DNA of 64,000 nt from an uncultured Gammaproteobacteria bacterium (GTDB lineage Bacteria; Pseudomonadota; Gammaproteobacteria; Arenicellales; JAANXG01): assembly GCA_947258785.1 (NCBI GenBank), contig CAMYJT010000001.1, forward strand, positions 372,001-436,000. Direction: 5' to 3'. Under the pieces are notes generated by a model. The model was not told the origin of the DNA. It did not search any database and saw only the letters and a list, made by a program, of their open reading frames with translations. Below, one piece after another: positions 26,498 to 35,012 of this stretch. Within the stretch, counting starts at the first letter, position 1. Every line of letters begins with the position of its first letter. The translations under genes and the position numbers were made by a program.

Positions 26498-27457
26498 CTA
26501 CTCTCTCAAGTCCCGGCCGGTGATCGTGAGAAATACGTCTTCCAGGTTTGCTGGCCGCTGCAGGCGACTCACTCCGGGCATATCTGGAAAAAGACGGGCC
26601 AGGGTCTGGGTGTCATCCGTATAGCAATAGACCGTGTCGCCGATGGTTTCGAAGCGGCAGGCGGGGCCGCCGTCAGCTTGCGGTTGTACGGCCAATGCCA
26701 GTTGGAGATCGCCGCTAGGACCTCGAAGCTCCAACACTTCGGGTTCTACGTAACGTCTTATTAATTCAGCGGGCGAGCCGTTGGCCAGAATTTGGCCGTA
26801 GTCGATGATCACCAGGGTGTCACACAGCCGTTCGGCCTCTTCCATATAGTGAGTAGTCAGTAACAGGGTTTTTCCCGACTGCTTCAGTTCACGAAGACGG
26901 GCCCAGATCATGTGACGGACTTGGGGATCGAGGCCGGTAGTCGGCTCGTCCAGGACTATCAATTCCGGGTCGTTGATCAACGCACGAGCAATAATCAATC
27001 GTCGCTTCATACCGCCAGACAACTGTTCCACCCTTGCATTCGCACGATCTGAAAGATTAAAAAAGGTCAGCAATTGTTCGATTCGATCATCCAATTCGCC
27101 CCGCCGTAGGCCGAAGTAGCTGCCGTAGACTCGCAGGTTCTCGACCACCGTGAAGTCCGGGTCCAGGTTGTCGTTCTGGGGCACTACACCGATCCTCTTT
27201 CTAGCCCACCTGGCATTTTCGGGCATCGGCCTTCCGAACACCTGCAGGCTGCCGTAACTGATCGGTGATTGTCCTAGGATCATTTTTATGGTTGTGGTCT
27301 TGCCGGCACCGTTGGGTCCAAGCAAGCCAAAACACTGCCCTTGAAGCACTGAGAAATCGATACTGCTGACAACTTCCTGCTTGCCGAAGCGCTTAGTCAG
27401 GCACTCGGCTGCAATGACGATTGACTGGGCCGTTGCGGCGTCGGCACTCTGACTCAT
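26498..27457 (-). CDS. ABC transporter ATP-binding protein, NodI family
   Basis: ATPase of the NodIJ-like exporter. Walker A is LLGPNGAGKTTTIKMILG, Q-loop region IGVVPQNDNLDPDFTVVENL, signature LSGGMKRRLIIARAL, Walker B LIVLDEPTTGLDPQ, and H-loop TTHYMEEAERLCD. A C-terminal regulatory extension of about 90 residues is typical for NodI. I chose the ATG at 27457 (319 aa) because it overlaps the stop of the phosphatase gene by 4 bp (ATGA); the frame extends 60 codons further upstream but there it would lie inside the phosphatase gene. Confidence 0.93.
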   Translation of the reverse strand: MSQSADAATAQSIVIAAECLTKRFGKQEVVSSIDFSVLQGQCFGLLGPNGAGKTTTIKMILGQSPISYGSLQVFGRPMPENARWARKRIGVVPQNDNLDPDFTVVENLRVYGSYFGLRRGELDDRIEQLLTFFNLSDRANARVEQLSGGMKRRLIIARALINDPELIVLDEPTTGLDPQVRHMIWARLRELKQSGKTLLLTTHYMEEAERLCDTLVIIDYGQILANGSPAELIRRYVEPEVLELRGPSGDLQLALAVQPQADGGPACRFETIGDTVYCYTDDTQTLARLFPDMPGVSRLQRPANLEDVFLTITGRDLRE

Positions 27458-27942
27458 CCGCCGACTGCGTTGGAGGCTGAGTTGCGATCGGCGGTCGCCC
27501 GGTGAATGGCTTCGATATAGGGGGCACAGGCACGCTGCTGGATGACGAACGTGTGGGCGGCCTCCAGTTCCCAGCCCTTCACCCAGCTGAGATAAGCGAT
27601 GGCCACCGCCGGCGCACGGCCAACGCCGGCTGTACAATGGACGTAGACACGATGTCGAACCTGCAGTAATTGATCCAGGGCGCCCACGGCGCCGCTCAGG
27701 CGGTGGCGAAGATCCTCGGGATCGAAATCACGTATTGGCCAGCGGATGACGGCCAGATCACGAGCCAAATACTGCTGTTGCAGATCCGCCCAGTTCAGCC
27801 TCAGAGCTGCAAAGTCTTCATCGGTCTGCAAATTCAGTATCGCGGAAACTCGCGGACCGGACCTTAGACGCTCGATATCCAGTGCATTCTGGGCGTATGT
27901 CCCGACGTACAGGCACGATTGAATTCGGGTCAAGTTGATCAT
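27454..27942 (-). CDS. Dual-specificity protein phosphatase family protein
   Basis: Cysteine-dependent phosphatase of 162 aa. The active-site loop HCTAGVGRAP carries Cys103 and Arg109 (CX5R), preceded by a candidate general acid in WPIRDFDPEDL (Asp72 or Asp74). This eukaryotic-like fold removes phosphate from Ser/Thr/Tyr, phosphoinositides or glucans; the LNLQTDEDF and RDFDPED motifs resemble the glucan-phosphatase-like branch, but the substrate cannot be told from sequence. It is the first gene of a coupled operon with the NodIJ-like transporter (ATGA overlap), an unusual pairing. Confidence 0.87.
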   Translation of the reverse strand: MINLTRIQSCLYVGTYAQNALDIERLRSGPRVSAILNLQTDEDFAALRLNWADLQQQYLARDLAVIRWPIRDFDPEDLRHRLSGAVGALDQLLQVRHRVYVHCTAGVGRAPAVAIAYLSWVKGWELEAAHTFVIQQRACAPYIEAIHRATADRNSASNAVGG

Positions 27943-28073
27943 TGTGCTGATGGATCACAGCGGAAACAACAAGAATACCAGGGAAAAGGACATCTTCGAT
28001 AGACGCATCTCGCGTTGAGACCGGTGTCCAATTGCTGGGCGGCGAATCGGTTTGGACACATAATGTGGATATT

Positions 28074-28580
28074 GTGAAGACACTCGAACAGCAAATGGCT
28101 GTCTATGCGGCGTATCACCGGCATCCCGTGAACCGGTTGACTCACTTCGTTGGGGTGCCGATGATCCTGTTCGCCGTGTTTATTCCACTGGGATGGCTGA
28201 GACTACCGATCTTCGGGATGGAGATCTCAACGGCCACACTACTGGTGGCCCTGGTATCGGTCTACTATTACGTACTCGATCGAGCCCTGGCGCTGGCCAT
28301 GGTGGCATTTATGGTGGGTATGCTTTTCGCAACTGAACTCATCGCCAGTCATTGGTCGGTTACGACCGGGTTTTGGATCTTCCTGACGGTGTTTATTGTC
28401 GGCTGGACCTTCCAACTTATCGGACACGTTGTTGAGGGTCGGCGGCCGGCGCTGGTCGACAACCTCTGGCAGGTGGTCATTGCCCCGATTTTCCTCATGG
28501 CGGAGATTTTTTTCGCTGCAGGATTGAAATTGAACCTAAAGCGCAGAGTACAGGCGTTGGTTGGTAATTCTCCAGGGTGA
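28074..28580 (+). CDS. Mpo1/DUF962-like integral membrane protein
   Basis: Small membrane protein with four predicted helices (about 25-45, 47-65, 68-85 and 93-113) and the family's histidine motifs YHRHPVNRLTHFVGVP near the N-terminus and QLIGHVVEGRRPAL near the C-terminus. The yeast homologue Mpo1 is an iron-dependent dioxygenase in alpha-oxidation of 2-hydroxy fatty acids; bacterial function is not established. I chose the GTG at 28074 (VKTLEQQMAVYAAYH), which matches the usual N-terminus; a TTG at 28032 and an ATG at 28095 are alternatives. The following 28581-28802 shows nothing recognisable. Confidence 0.85.
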   Translation: MKTLEQQMAVYAAYHRHPVNRLTHFVGVPMILFAVFIPLGWLRLPIFGMEISTATLLVALVSVYYYVLDRALALAMVAFMVGMLFATELIASHWSVTTGFWIFLTVFIVGWTFQLIGHVVEGRRPALVDNLWQVVIAPIFLMAEIFFAAGLKLNLKRRVQALVGNSPG

Positions 28581-28802
28581 CGCAGGCGCCCCCGCAGCTT
28601 TCTCCCATAACGGCGGCCTTCCCGTTGTCCACTTCCTTAGCCATCATTCGGAATCCTAGAGGCAGTAAGCGTACTCCTAGCCCGCACAGTGCGCCAGTCG
28701 GCTACCGGCCTTGAGGTAGCTGATTGAAACATTGTTTACACATATCGAATTCGCCTTGCTTGGCCCGCGCACGGTTTGTATACGGCCGCTGTCCTATCCG
28801 TG

Positions 28803-29786
28803 CTAGCGGGCGGGCGCGGTAAACACTTCAGCGTTTGGGTGGAAGGCGATCCAGGCGAACCAGAAGGCCACGGTGCTGGGGAGTTCTTCGCCATGCTGGT
28901 TGAGCACACGGCCGCTGCGATTGCGGGCATCGAATTGGATTTGTAACACTTGCCCGGCAAATCGATCATTGAAGTTTGCCGCCATTTTCGAAAGCTCCGC
29001 GAATGGATAGACTTTGGTCCGATCAGCAATTATCAGGCCGATGACCAGCTCTTTCGGATGGTAGCGTCGGTTGATAGAACTCACGGGAAACCAGATATTC
29101 GAACTCTCATCATAACCCGCATAAGGGCTACGCGCGTAGTTCCGAGGATAGCCGGTGTCGATGGAGAGGACCAGACTGCTTGGGTGACGCCGGCGCCAGT
29201 CGCGCCAGGTCGTGTGAGTGAGTGGCAACTGCTCTAAACTGGTCCCCTTGAGTTCACCGCTGACTGCTTTGCGCATTATTTGTGACCACAGCGACTCGGT
29301 GGAACGGTCGTACAACAGCACATCGCTGTTGTACAACAGGCCGGACACTCCGAAAGTATGACGCTGGCCTGCGGCTTCGGCGGAAAAGGCCATACCGGTA
29401 CCGCACAGGGGACAGTAGCTTACAACAACACTCTCCTCGCCGAATTCGTCGTTGACAATCTCATGGTAATCGAGAATTCGTATCGGGTAGGCCTTAGTGA
29501 TGCCGTTTCTGTCCACGCCCAGCACGCGGTCGTTCTCGTTGAGGAAGGCTGCCTGGTCGGCGGTGATGAACCTCGGCCGGTCTATCGACGGTATGCCGTC
29601 CCGCGGCGGCCCACCGTGATGTATTTCTTCACGGGGGATCAGTGAGCCGTTCAAGTCGAACCCGTTGGTACCGAATGCATGAACACCGTTCTGAATCAAC
29701 ACCAGAATGACGGCCGCTGCAACGACCAAATACACCGCCCATAGGGCCGAACTACTGGCAGGCCAGTTAACCGTCAACCGTCTCAT
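28803..29786 (-). CDS. DUF3179 domain-containing protein
   Basis: Conserved protein of unknown function with an N-terminal signal anchor (ALWAVYLVVAAAVILVLIQ, about 14-32) and a DUF3179 domain (about 60-325). Visible family motifs are GIPSIDRPRF, VLGVDRNGITKAYP, YHEIVNDEFG, and the cysteine pair in VSYCPLCGTGMAF. The domain is probably extracytoplasmic. It is divergent from lon. No biochemical function is known for the family, so none is given here. Confidence 0.85.
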   Translation of the reverse strand: MRRLTVNWPASSSALWAVYLVVAAAVILVLIQNGVHAFGTNGFDLNGSLIPREEIHHGGPPRDGIPSIDRPRFITADQAAFLNENDRVLGVDRNGITKAYPIRILDYHEIVNDEFGEESVVVSYCPLCGTGMAFSAEAAGQRHTFGVSGLLYNSDVLLYDRSTESLWSQIMRKAVSGELKGTSLEQLPLTHTTWRDWRRRHPSSLVLSIDTGYPRNYARSPYAGYDESSNIWFPVSSINRRYHPKELVIGLIIADRTKVYPFAELSKMAANFNDRFAGQVLQIQFDARNRSGRVLNQHGEELPSTVAFWFAWIAFHPNAEVFTAPAR

Positions 29787-30042
29787 ACCGTCATTAGACC
29801 GTGCCGCCCAGCAATTGCTTACCGAACATGTTCAAACCCGCCGTTATTCGCGGCTCACCGTTGCTGTAGCTCGGGCATTACCGACTGGTCGCCCCACCCC
29901 CCGCGGTGCTGGACCAATCCTGCAGTCCGACTGAAATCCCCGGGGGACCCAGCAGAGATTATGGTAGCCTATCAGCTGGTGCAGTTCGGCGTCCGCTTTG
30001 ACAGACCAGAACTACGCCTAAATTGACCTGCGCGATGAAAAG

Positions 30043-32439
30043 ATGATGGAAGACAATATAAGTGATGCAGATGAAGGGGGTTCCGAGGACACTCATTCGA
30101 CTATGCCTCTGGCGCGGGCAGCGGATGTACTGCCCCGCTTGATCCACCTTCTGCCGAGTCCCGCACGTCCCTTCTTCCCGGGCCAGATAATGCCTTTAAT
30201 GTTGTCTTCAGCACGCTGGACCGACACCTTGCAGGCGGTGCGCGAGTCCCAGCACGGCGTCATTGGTGTTGTATTCACCAGGAATGAGCAGGCCGAGGAC
30301 GCCACACCAGCGGATTTTTACACTATGGGGACTGCCTGCCGCCTGCATCATGCGGAGCAACAGGAGAAGGTATTGCACGTGGTGTTGGTTGGGGTACAAC
30401 GATTCAAGATCGTTGACTGGATCTCGTCGAAACCACCCTTTCAGATTCGGGTGGATTACTACCCGGAAACCGACTACAAGGACGTTCCGGAGATCAAGGC
30501 ATACGTCACCGCCATCATCAACATCATCAAGGAGCTGTTGCCGCTCAATCCTCTCTACGGCGAAGAGCTGAAGATGTTTCTGCAGAATTATCGTCCCGAT
30601 AACCCATCTTATTTGGCGGATTTTGCGGCCAGTCTGACCACGGCCAGTCCTAAGGAACTCCAGCAGGTCCTGGAGGCGATTCACATCCGACCGCGCCTGG
30701 AAAAAGCGTTGGTGTTGGTGAATAAAGAACTTCAGGTTGCCAAGGCACAGATGGAAATTCGGCAGCATGTGGAAGGAGAAATGCAGTCTCGTCAACGTGA
30801 GGTATTCCTGCGCGAACAGTTGAAGTTTATTCAGAACGAACTTGGCATCTCGAAGGACGACCGCACCGCGGAGCTGGAGCGATTCCGCCAGCGCATCGAC
30901 AGCCGTACCATTCCGTCACCAGTGAGCAAACGGATCGAAGAGGAGTTGCAGAAATTTAAGGTATTGGAGATGGGCTCGCCGGAATATACGGTCACCCGTA
31001 ATTACCTAGATTGGTTAACCGGCCTGCCGTGGAACCAATACAGTAAAGACAACCTTGATCTTGATCGGGCGGCTGAGATTCTGGAGCACGACCACGACGG
31101 TCTGGAAGACGTCAAGGAGCGAATTCTGGAGTTCTTGGGTGTCGGGATCATAAAGGGGGACGTCTCCGGCTCTGTTCTATTGTTCGTTGGCCCCCCAGGC
31201 GTGGGCAAAACCTCGCTGGGGCGTTCCATCGCACGTGCCATGGGCCGGACGTTCTATCGCTTTTCACTCGGCGGTATGCGTGACGAGGCGGAAATAAAGG
31301 GCCATCGACGCACCTATATCGGGGCCATGCCGGGAAAGTTCATCCAGGCCGTCAAAGAGAGTGGAACTGCAAACCCAATCATCATGCTGGACGAGATCGA
31401 TAAAATCGGCGCGTCCTTCAGGGGTGATCCGGCATCCGCGCTGCTGGAGGTTCTGGACCCGGAGGAGAACCACGATTTCTTGGACCACTACCTGGATGTG
31501 CGCTTTGACCTGTCGAAGATCTTGTTTATCTGTACGGCGAATCAACTGGATACCATACCTGCACCGCTGTTGGATCGAATGGAGGTGATTGCCCTATCCG
31601 GATACCTGGCCAGTGAAAAACTGCTCATCGCGCGAAATCATCTCATTCCGCGACTGCTACACAGCGCCGGATTGAAGAAGCGTGGCCAACTGCGCATTGA
31701 GCCGGCGGCATTGAAGAAAATCATAGAGCAATACGCCCGGGAGGCGGGGGTAAGACGATTGGAGAAATTATTGCGCAAAATCGTGCGTAAAGCGGTGATG
31801 AAAATATTGCGTGACAAAGTTAAGTCAGTACATGTGCGTGCGGGGGACGTCGAAAAATATCTCGGCAGCCCGGTGTTTCGAAAAGATAGACGTATCACCG
31901 GCGTCGGCATCGTCACCGGACTGGCCTGGACGGCGATGGGAGGTGCTACCTTAAGTGTTGAAGCAAGCAAGAGCCACGGTTTCAGTCGTGGGTTCAAACT
32001 AACGGGTCAACTCGGTAATGTGATGCGCGAGTCCGCGGAGATCGCTTACAGCTATATTGTTTCCAATGCCAAGCCGTTTGGAGTCAAACCGGAGTTCTTC
32101 GAGCAGGCGTTCATTCATATACACGTGCCCGCCGGTGCCACGCCAAAAGACGGTCCCAGTGCCGGAATCACTATGGCCTCTGCGCTGTTGTCTCTGGCCC
32201 GACGACGGCGGCCCAAGAATATGGCGATGACGGGTGAGTTGACTCTTACCGGCCATGTGCTTCCTGTGGGTGGTATCAAAGAAAAGATCCTTGCCGCGAA
32301 GCGGGTCGGGATCAGTGAGGTGATTCTACCAGAGTCCAACCAGGGTGACTTTGAAGAACTTCCCAGTGCAGTAGTGGCTGACGTGAACGTGAATTTCGTC
32401 GATCACTATAAAAAGGTAGTGTCATACTTGTTTGATTGA
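30043..32439 (+). CDS. lon: ATP-dependent Lon protease
   Basis: Hexameric AAA+ serine protease that degrades misfolded and regulatory proteins. It has the LON N-terminal substrate domain (about 35-235) with a central coiled coil ([20 protein letters not shown] region), a AAA+ module with Walker [10 protein letters not shown] and Walker [12 protein letters not shown], and a C-terminal S16 protease domain with the Ser706-Lys748 dyad ([14 protein letters not shown]). The N-terminus begins with an acidic tail ([18 protein letters not shown]) not seen in E. coli Lon, so this may be a second Lon paralogue rather than the clpX-linked one. A small membrane protein gene follows 27 bp downstream. Confidence 0.96.
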   Translation: MMEDNISDADEGGSEDTHSTMPLARAADVLPRLIHLLPSPARPFFPGQIMPLMLSSARWTDTLQAVRESQHGVIGVVFTRNEQAEDATPADFYTMGTACRLHHAEQQEKVLHVVLVGVQRFKIVDWISSKPPFQIRVDYYPETDYKDVPEIKAYVTAIINIIKELLPLNPLYGEELKMFLQNYRPDNPSYLADFAASLTTASPKELQQVLEAIHIRPRLEKALVLVNKELQVAKAQMEIRQHVEGEMQSRQREVFLREQLKFIQNELGISKDDRTAELERFRQRIDSRTIPSPVSKRIEEELQKFKVLEMGSPEYTVTRNYLDWLTGLPWNQYSKDNLDLDRAAEILEHDHDGLEDVKERILEFLGVGIIKGDVSGSVLLFVGPPGVGKTSLGRSIARAMGRTFYRFSLGGMRDEAEIKGHRRTYIGAMPGKFIQAVKESGTANPIIMLDEIDKIGASFRGDPASALLEVLDPEENHDFLDHYLDVRFDLSKILFICTANQLDTIPAPLLDRMEVIALSGYLASEKLLIARNHLIPRLLHSAGLKKRGQLRIEPAALKKIIEQYAREAGVRRLEKLLRKIVRKAVMKILRDKVKSVHVRAGDVEKYLGSPVFRKDRRITGVGIVTGLAWTAMGGATLSVEASKSHGFSRGFKLTGQLGNVMRESAEIAYSYIVSNAKPFGVKPEFFEQAFIHIHVPAGATPKDGPSAGITMASALLSLARRRRPKNMAMTGELTLTGHVLPVGGIKEKILAAKRVGISEVILPESNQGDFEELPSAVVADVNVNFVDHYKKVVSYLFD

Positions 32440-32466
32440 GACAAATAATCTACGAGGTGCAGAGGC

Positions 32467-32649
32467 ATGGCTCACCTATTCCTAATTTTATTCTTGCTTG
32501 GTTTTGTTCTGACCCAGGTGGTGAACCACGTTGATTTACCGTATCTGGATACAATTGGTTCTGCAGTGATGGCTATTGCCGCTATTTCATACGTAATCGC
32601 CCTCGCCGTCGGCTGGATGCGGACTCGTACTAGAAACCAAAAGCCGTAG
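32467..32649 (+). CDS. Small two-helix membrane protein downstream of lon
   Basis: 60-aa product, almost entirely two hydrophobic helices (LFLILFLLGFVLTQVV and IGSAVMAIAAISYVIALAVGW) separated by a short polar loop, with a basic tail RTRTRNQKP facing the cytoplasm. An AGAGG ribosome binding site precedes the ATG and the gene lies 27 bp after lon, consistent with co-expression. I do not recognise the family. The codon choice and clean membrane topology make a real gene more likely than chance. Confidence 0.5.
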   Translation: MAHLFLILFLLGFVLTQVVNHVDLPYLDTIGSAVMAIAAISYVIALAVGWMRTRTRNQKP

Positions 32650-32909
32650 CTGAAGACACCAGATGATACCGCTCCTGAAAAGATAGACTTGGCCAGCGGC
32701 GAAAATACGAAATCTCTTAGACGCATATGTGAATGACGGGTTGAAAATCAGCCGAACCGCTGGTTTGCAGGCATGGCCGCTTGATGCAGCGCTCGCGCGA
32801 TTCGTTGACGCGGTGCGGAACTGGCGTACAGTCGTTAACAGATCCGCGCGGCTCATTTTCTGGCTACAGCGGGTGGATCGAAATTGCGGTTGTGAGGTAG
32901 AGATGAGTT

Positions 32910-33725
32910 ATGGATGTCAGTAAATTGACGAAAAACAAGGCGTACAGCAACGAACGGTTCCTAAATAGCCGTCATGCACGTCCACTGCGCATACTCTCGG
33001 AGTATATAGAACCGGCTAGCAGATTCGAACACTACAATATCGATGACACAATTGTCTTCATGGGTTCTGCCCGCTTCGTATCCCGCGAGAAAGCGGAGGC
33101 GGAATTACTGTTGGCCGAAGGAGGTTACGGTGATAAGAGACGAGCCCGACACCGACTCAAGATGTCGGTATATTATGAGGCCGCTCGTGAGCTGGCGCAT
33201 CGTTTAACCCTGTGGTCCAAGGAGCTTCCAGATGATCATCGCCGTTTTGTGGTCTGCACCGGCGGTGGTCCGGGCATTATGGATGCCGCCAACCGCGGCG
33301 CCTCCGAGGCCAAGGGATTGAACATTGGCTTATCGATCTCGATCCCAAAGGAGCAGCTGGAAAGTAATTACGTCACCCGCGAGCTTTCGTTTCATTTTCA
33401 TTACTTTTTCATGCGCAAATTCTGGTTTGCGTATCTTGCCAAGGCGGTGATTCTCTTCCCGGGTGGGTTTGGTACCTTGGATGAACTGTTTGAAATACTC
33501 ACGCTGCGCCAGACTGGAAAAATGCGTAAGCACTTGCCGTGTGTGCTGTTCGGTACGGAATACTGGAACAACATCATTAATTTTGACGCGTTGGTTGAAT
33601 ACGAAAGTATCGAAGCGGACGACCTAGAGCTGCTCTATCGGACCGATTCCGTGGACGCGGCCTACGATTACCTGACAAGTGAGCTCATCGAATATGGAAT
33701 CCCCAGGCCCGGGGCAACACTGTGA
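32910..33725 (+). CDS. LOG family protein (TIGR00730-type nucleotide hydrolase)
   Basis: Rossmann-like protein of the LOG/lysine-decarboxylase-like family. Hallmarks are VVCTGGGPGIMDAANRGA and the PGGFGTLDELFE active-site motif, with a conserved Arg/Lys in MRKFWF. Characterised relatives release the base from nucleoside 5'-monophosphates (cytokinin-activating phosphoribohydrolases; the E. coli PpnN subgroup). The older label lysine decarboxylase is not supported. The protein of 271 aa has an N-terminal extension of about 60 residues before the core, as in the longer bacterial subgroup. It stands alone. Confidence 0.9.
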   Translation: MDVSKLTKNKAYSNERFLNSRHARPLRILSEYIEPASRFEHYNIDDTIVFMGSARFVSREKAEAELLLAEGGYGDKRRARHRLKMSVYYEAARELAHRLTLWSKELPDDHRRFVVCTGGGPGIMDAANRGASEAKGLNIGLSISIPKEQLESNYVTRELSFHFHYFFMRKFWFAYLAKAVILFPGGFGTLDELFEILTLRQTGKMRKHLPCVLFGTEYWNNIINFDALVEYESIEADDLELLYRTDSVDAAYDYLTSELIEYGIPRPGATL

Positions 33726-34368
33726 TCGCCGGAAAGCAGGGTGTTTTAGCGGCACAACTGTCCGATTATGTGAGCAACGATCCGGTACGACTCTCGCCAA
33801 CACAAGCAGGGGCGATAAGGCAAGATCGAGAAATACGTTCGCAGTCCGGTACCTACCTCTTGTTTTTTACAATGTACGTCGCGACGCCGGATACGGGTTG
33901 GACACCTCGGGTACCTGTACACGCGTCCGGGCTGTTACCTTTACGCCGGTAGCGCTTTCGGTCCAGGTGGTTTGGCAGCCCGGTTGGACCATCACCGCCG
34001 GCCCGCCGTGCGGCCTCACTGGCATATAGATTATCTTCGATTCACGGCGCCGCTGAGGGTTCAGCTGCTACAGCTATGACCCAGAACCCCGGGAGCACCT
34101 GTGGGCGGCTGCCGTCGCCAAGCTCCCAGGGTGCCGGGTTTCGGTTGTTCCGACTGCCGTTGCCGGTCCCATTTATTCTGGTTCGCAGCGACCCCGACGT
34201 TTTACTCGTGTTGTCAGCTGCTGCCGACAGCACGCGCCCACGCACCCCGTCCCTGGATGGAGCCGGAGGTCGCGGTGTCTTGCTGGCGGTCGGGGACTTG
34301 ATGTAAGTCAATGATATTCGGGCAACATGCAACCACACTGGTAGCCGTAGCCATGGCGGGAGACAGCG
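33726..34368. other. 643-bp stretch with no convincing gene
   Basis: Six frames contain only short open frames (up to 123 aa on the minus strand and 116 aa on the plus strand) without recognisable domains, ribosome binding sites or membrane helices. A GTG at 33722 overlaps the LOG gene stop and opens a 76-codon frame, but its product resembles nothing I know. No strong hairpin or repeat family member is seen. The right part must carry the promoter for the CBS protein gene. Confidence 0.5.
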
Positions 34369-34824
34369 ATGACGGTGGGCGCCGTTTGCACTCGTGACGT
34401 AGTAATCGCACACTCTGAGATGTCAATCGTAGCGGCCGCACGGTTGATGCGTGAGTATCACGTAGGGAGCCTGGTCGTCGTCAACGATGAGGCGGGGAAT
34501 AACGCCCCCATCGGGGTCGTCACCGATCGCGATCTAGTGATCGAGGTGTTAGCCGTGGATGTTGACAGCGACAGTGTGACCGTCGGCGATGTAATGAGTC
34601 AACCACTGTTGACGGTGAACGAGGATGAGTCTCTGTGGGATGTCATCCAGCGCATGCGTGCAAAAGGCGTGCGCCGAACACCAGTAGTGAACATGGACGG
34701 CGCCTTGGTCGGTATTTTATCGGTAGACGACCTTGTTCAACTGCTCGGTGACGAACTCAGTGCTCTGGCCGGTGTATTTGGCACCGAGCAACAGCGGGAG
34801 ACGCGCCACCGAGCCCGCCCGTAA
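34369..34824 (+). CDS. CBS-domain pair protein
   Basis: Stand-alone tandem CBS domains (about residues 1-62 and 70-130), motifs VTDRDLVIEVL and ILSVDDLVQLLGDEL. CBS pairs bind adenine nucleotides and act as energy or redox sensors on partner proteins; no partner domain is fused here, so the target is unknown. A second, different CBS-pair gene lies at 40207. The length of 151 aa is typical. There is no operon partner; the 34825-35012 spacer to putA shows nothing recognisable. Confidence 0.9.
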   Translation: MTVGAVCTRDVVIAHSEMSIVAAARLMREYHVGSLVVVNDEAGNNAPIGVVTDRDLVIEVLAVDVDSDSVTVGDVMSQPLLTVNEDESLWDVIQRMRAKGVRRTPVVNMDGALVGILSVDDLVQLLGDELSALAGVFGTEQQRETRHRARP

Positions 34825-35012
34825 CGGTTTCGGCGTTGCCCCTCACCACCATCCCGTGCGGCACCGCCGGCCCGCATAATGTACTAACTCTATCCTCGCC
34901 TCGCAGGCTGGAGCATTGAAGGTCGCTATTTCTTGAAACAGACGCTGCGGGATTCACCTGTGTAGACCAAGAATAGAGGCGGGGCTGTTCCGGCCCTGAA
35001 ATGCGGGCCCGC

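Noticed and set aside
25721..27457. Rhizobial nodulation factor exporter
   Set aside because: NodIJ similarity is real, but the pair is widespread in non-symbionts and no nod genes are present; only the family label is kept.
28595..28645. Short minus-strand frame starting MAKEVDNGKAAV
   Set aside because: Only about 48 codons, overlaps the end of the Mpo1-like gene, no clear ribosome binding site and no known relative.
33722..33952. 76-codon frame overlapping the stop of the LOG-family gene
   Set aside because: GTG start without ribosome binding site and product with no recognisable features.
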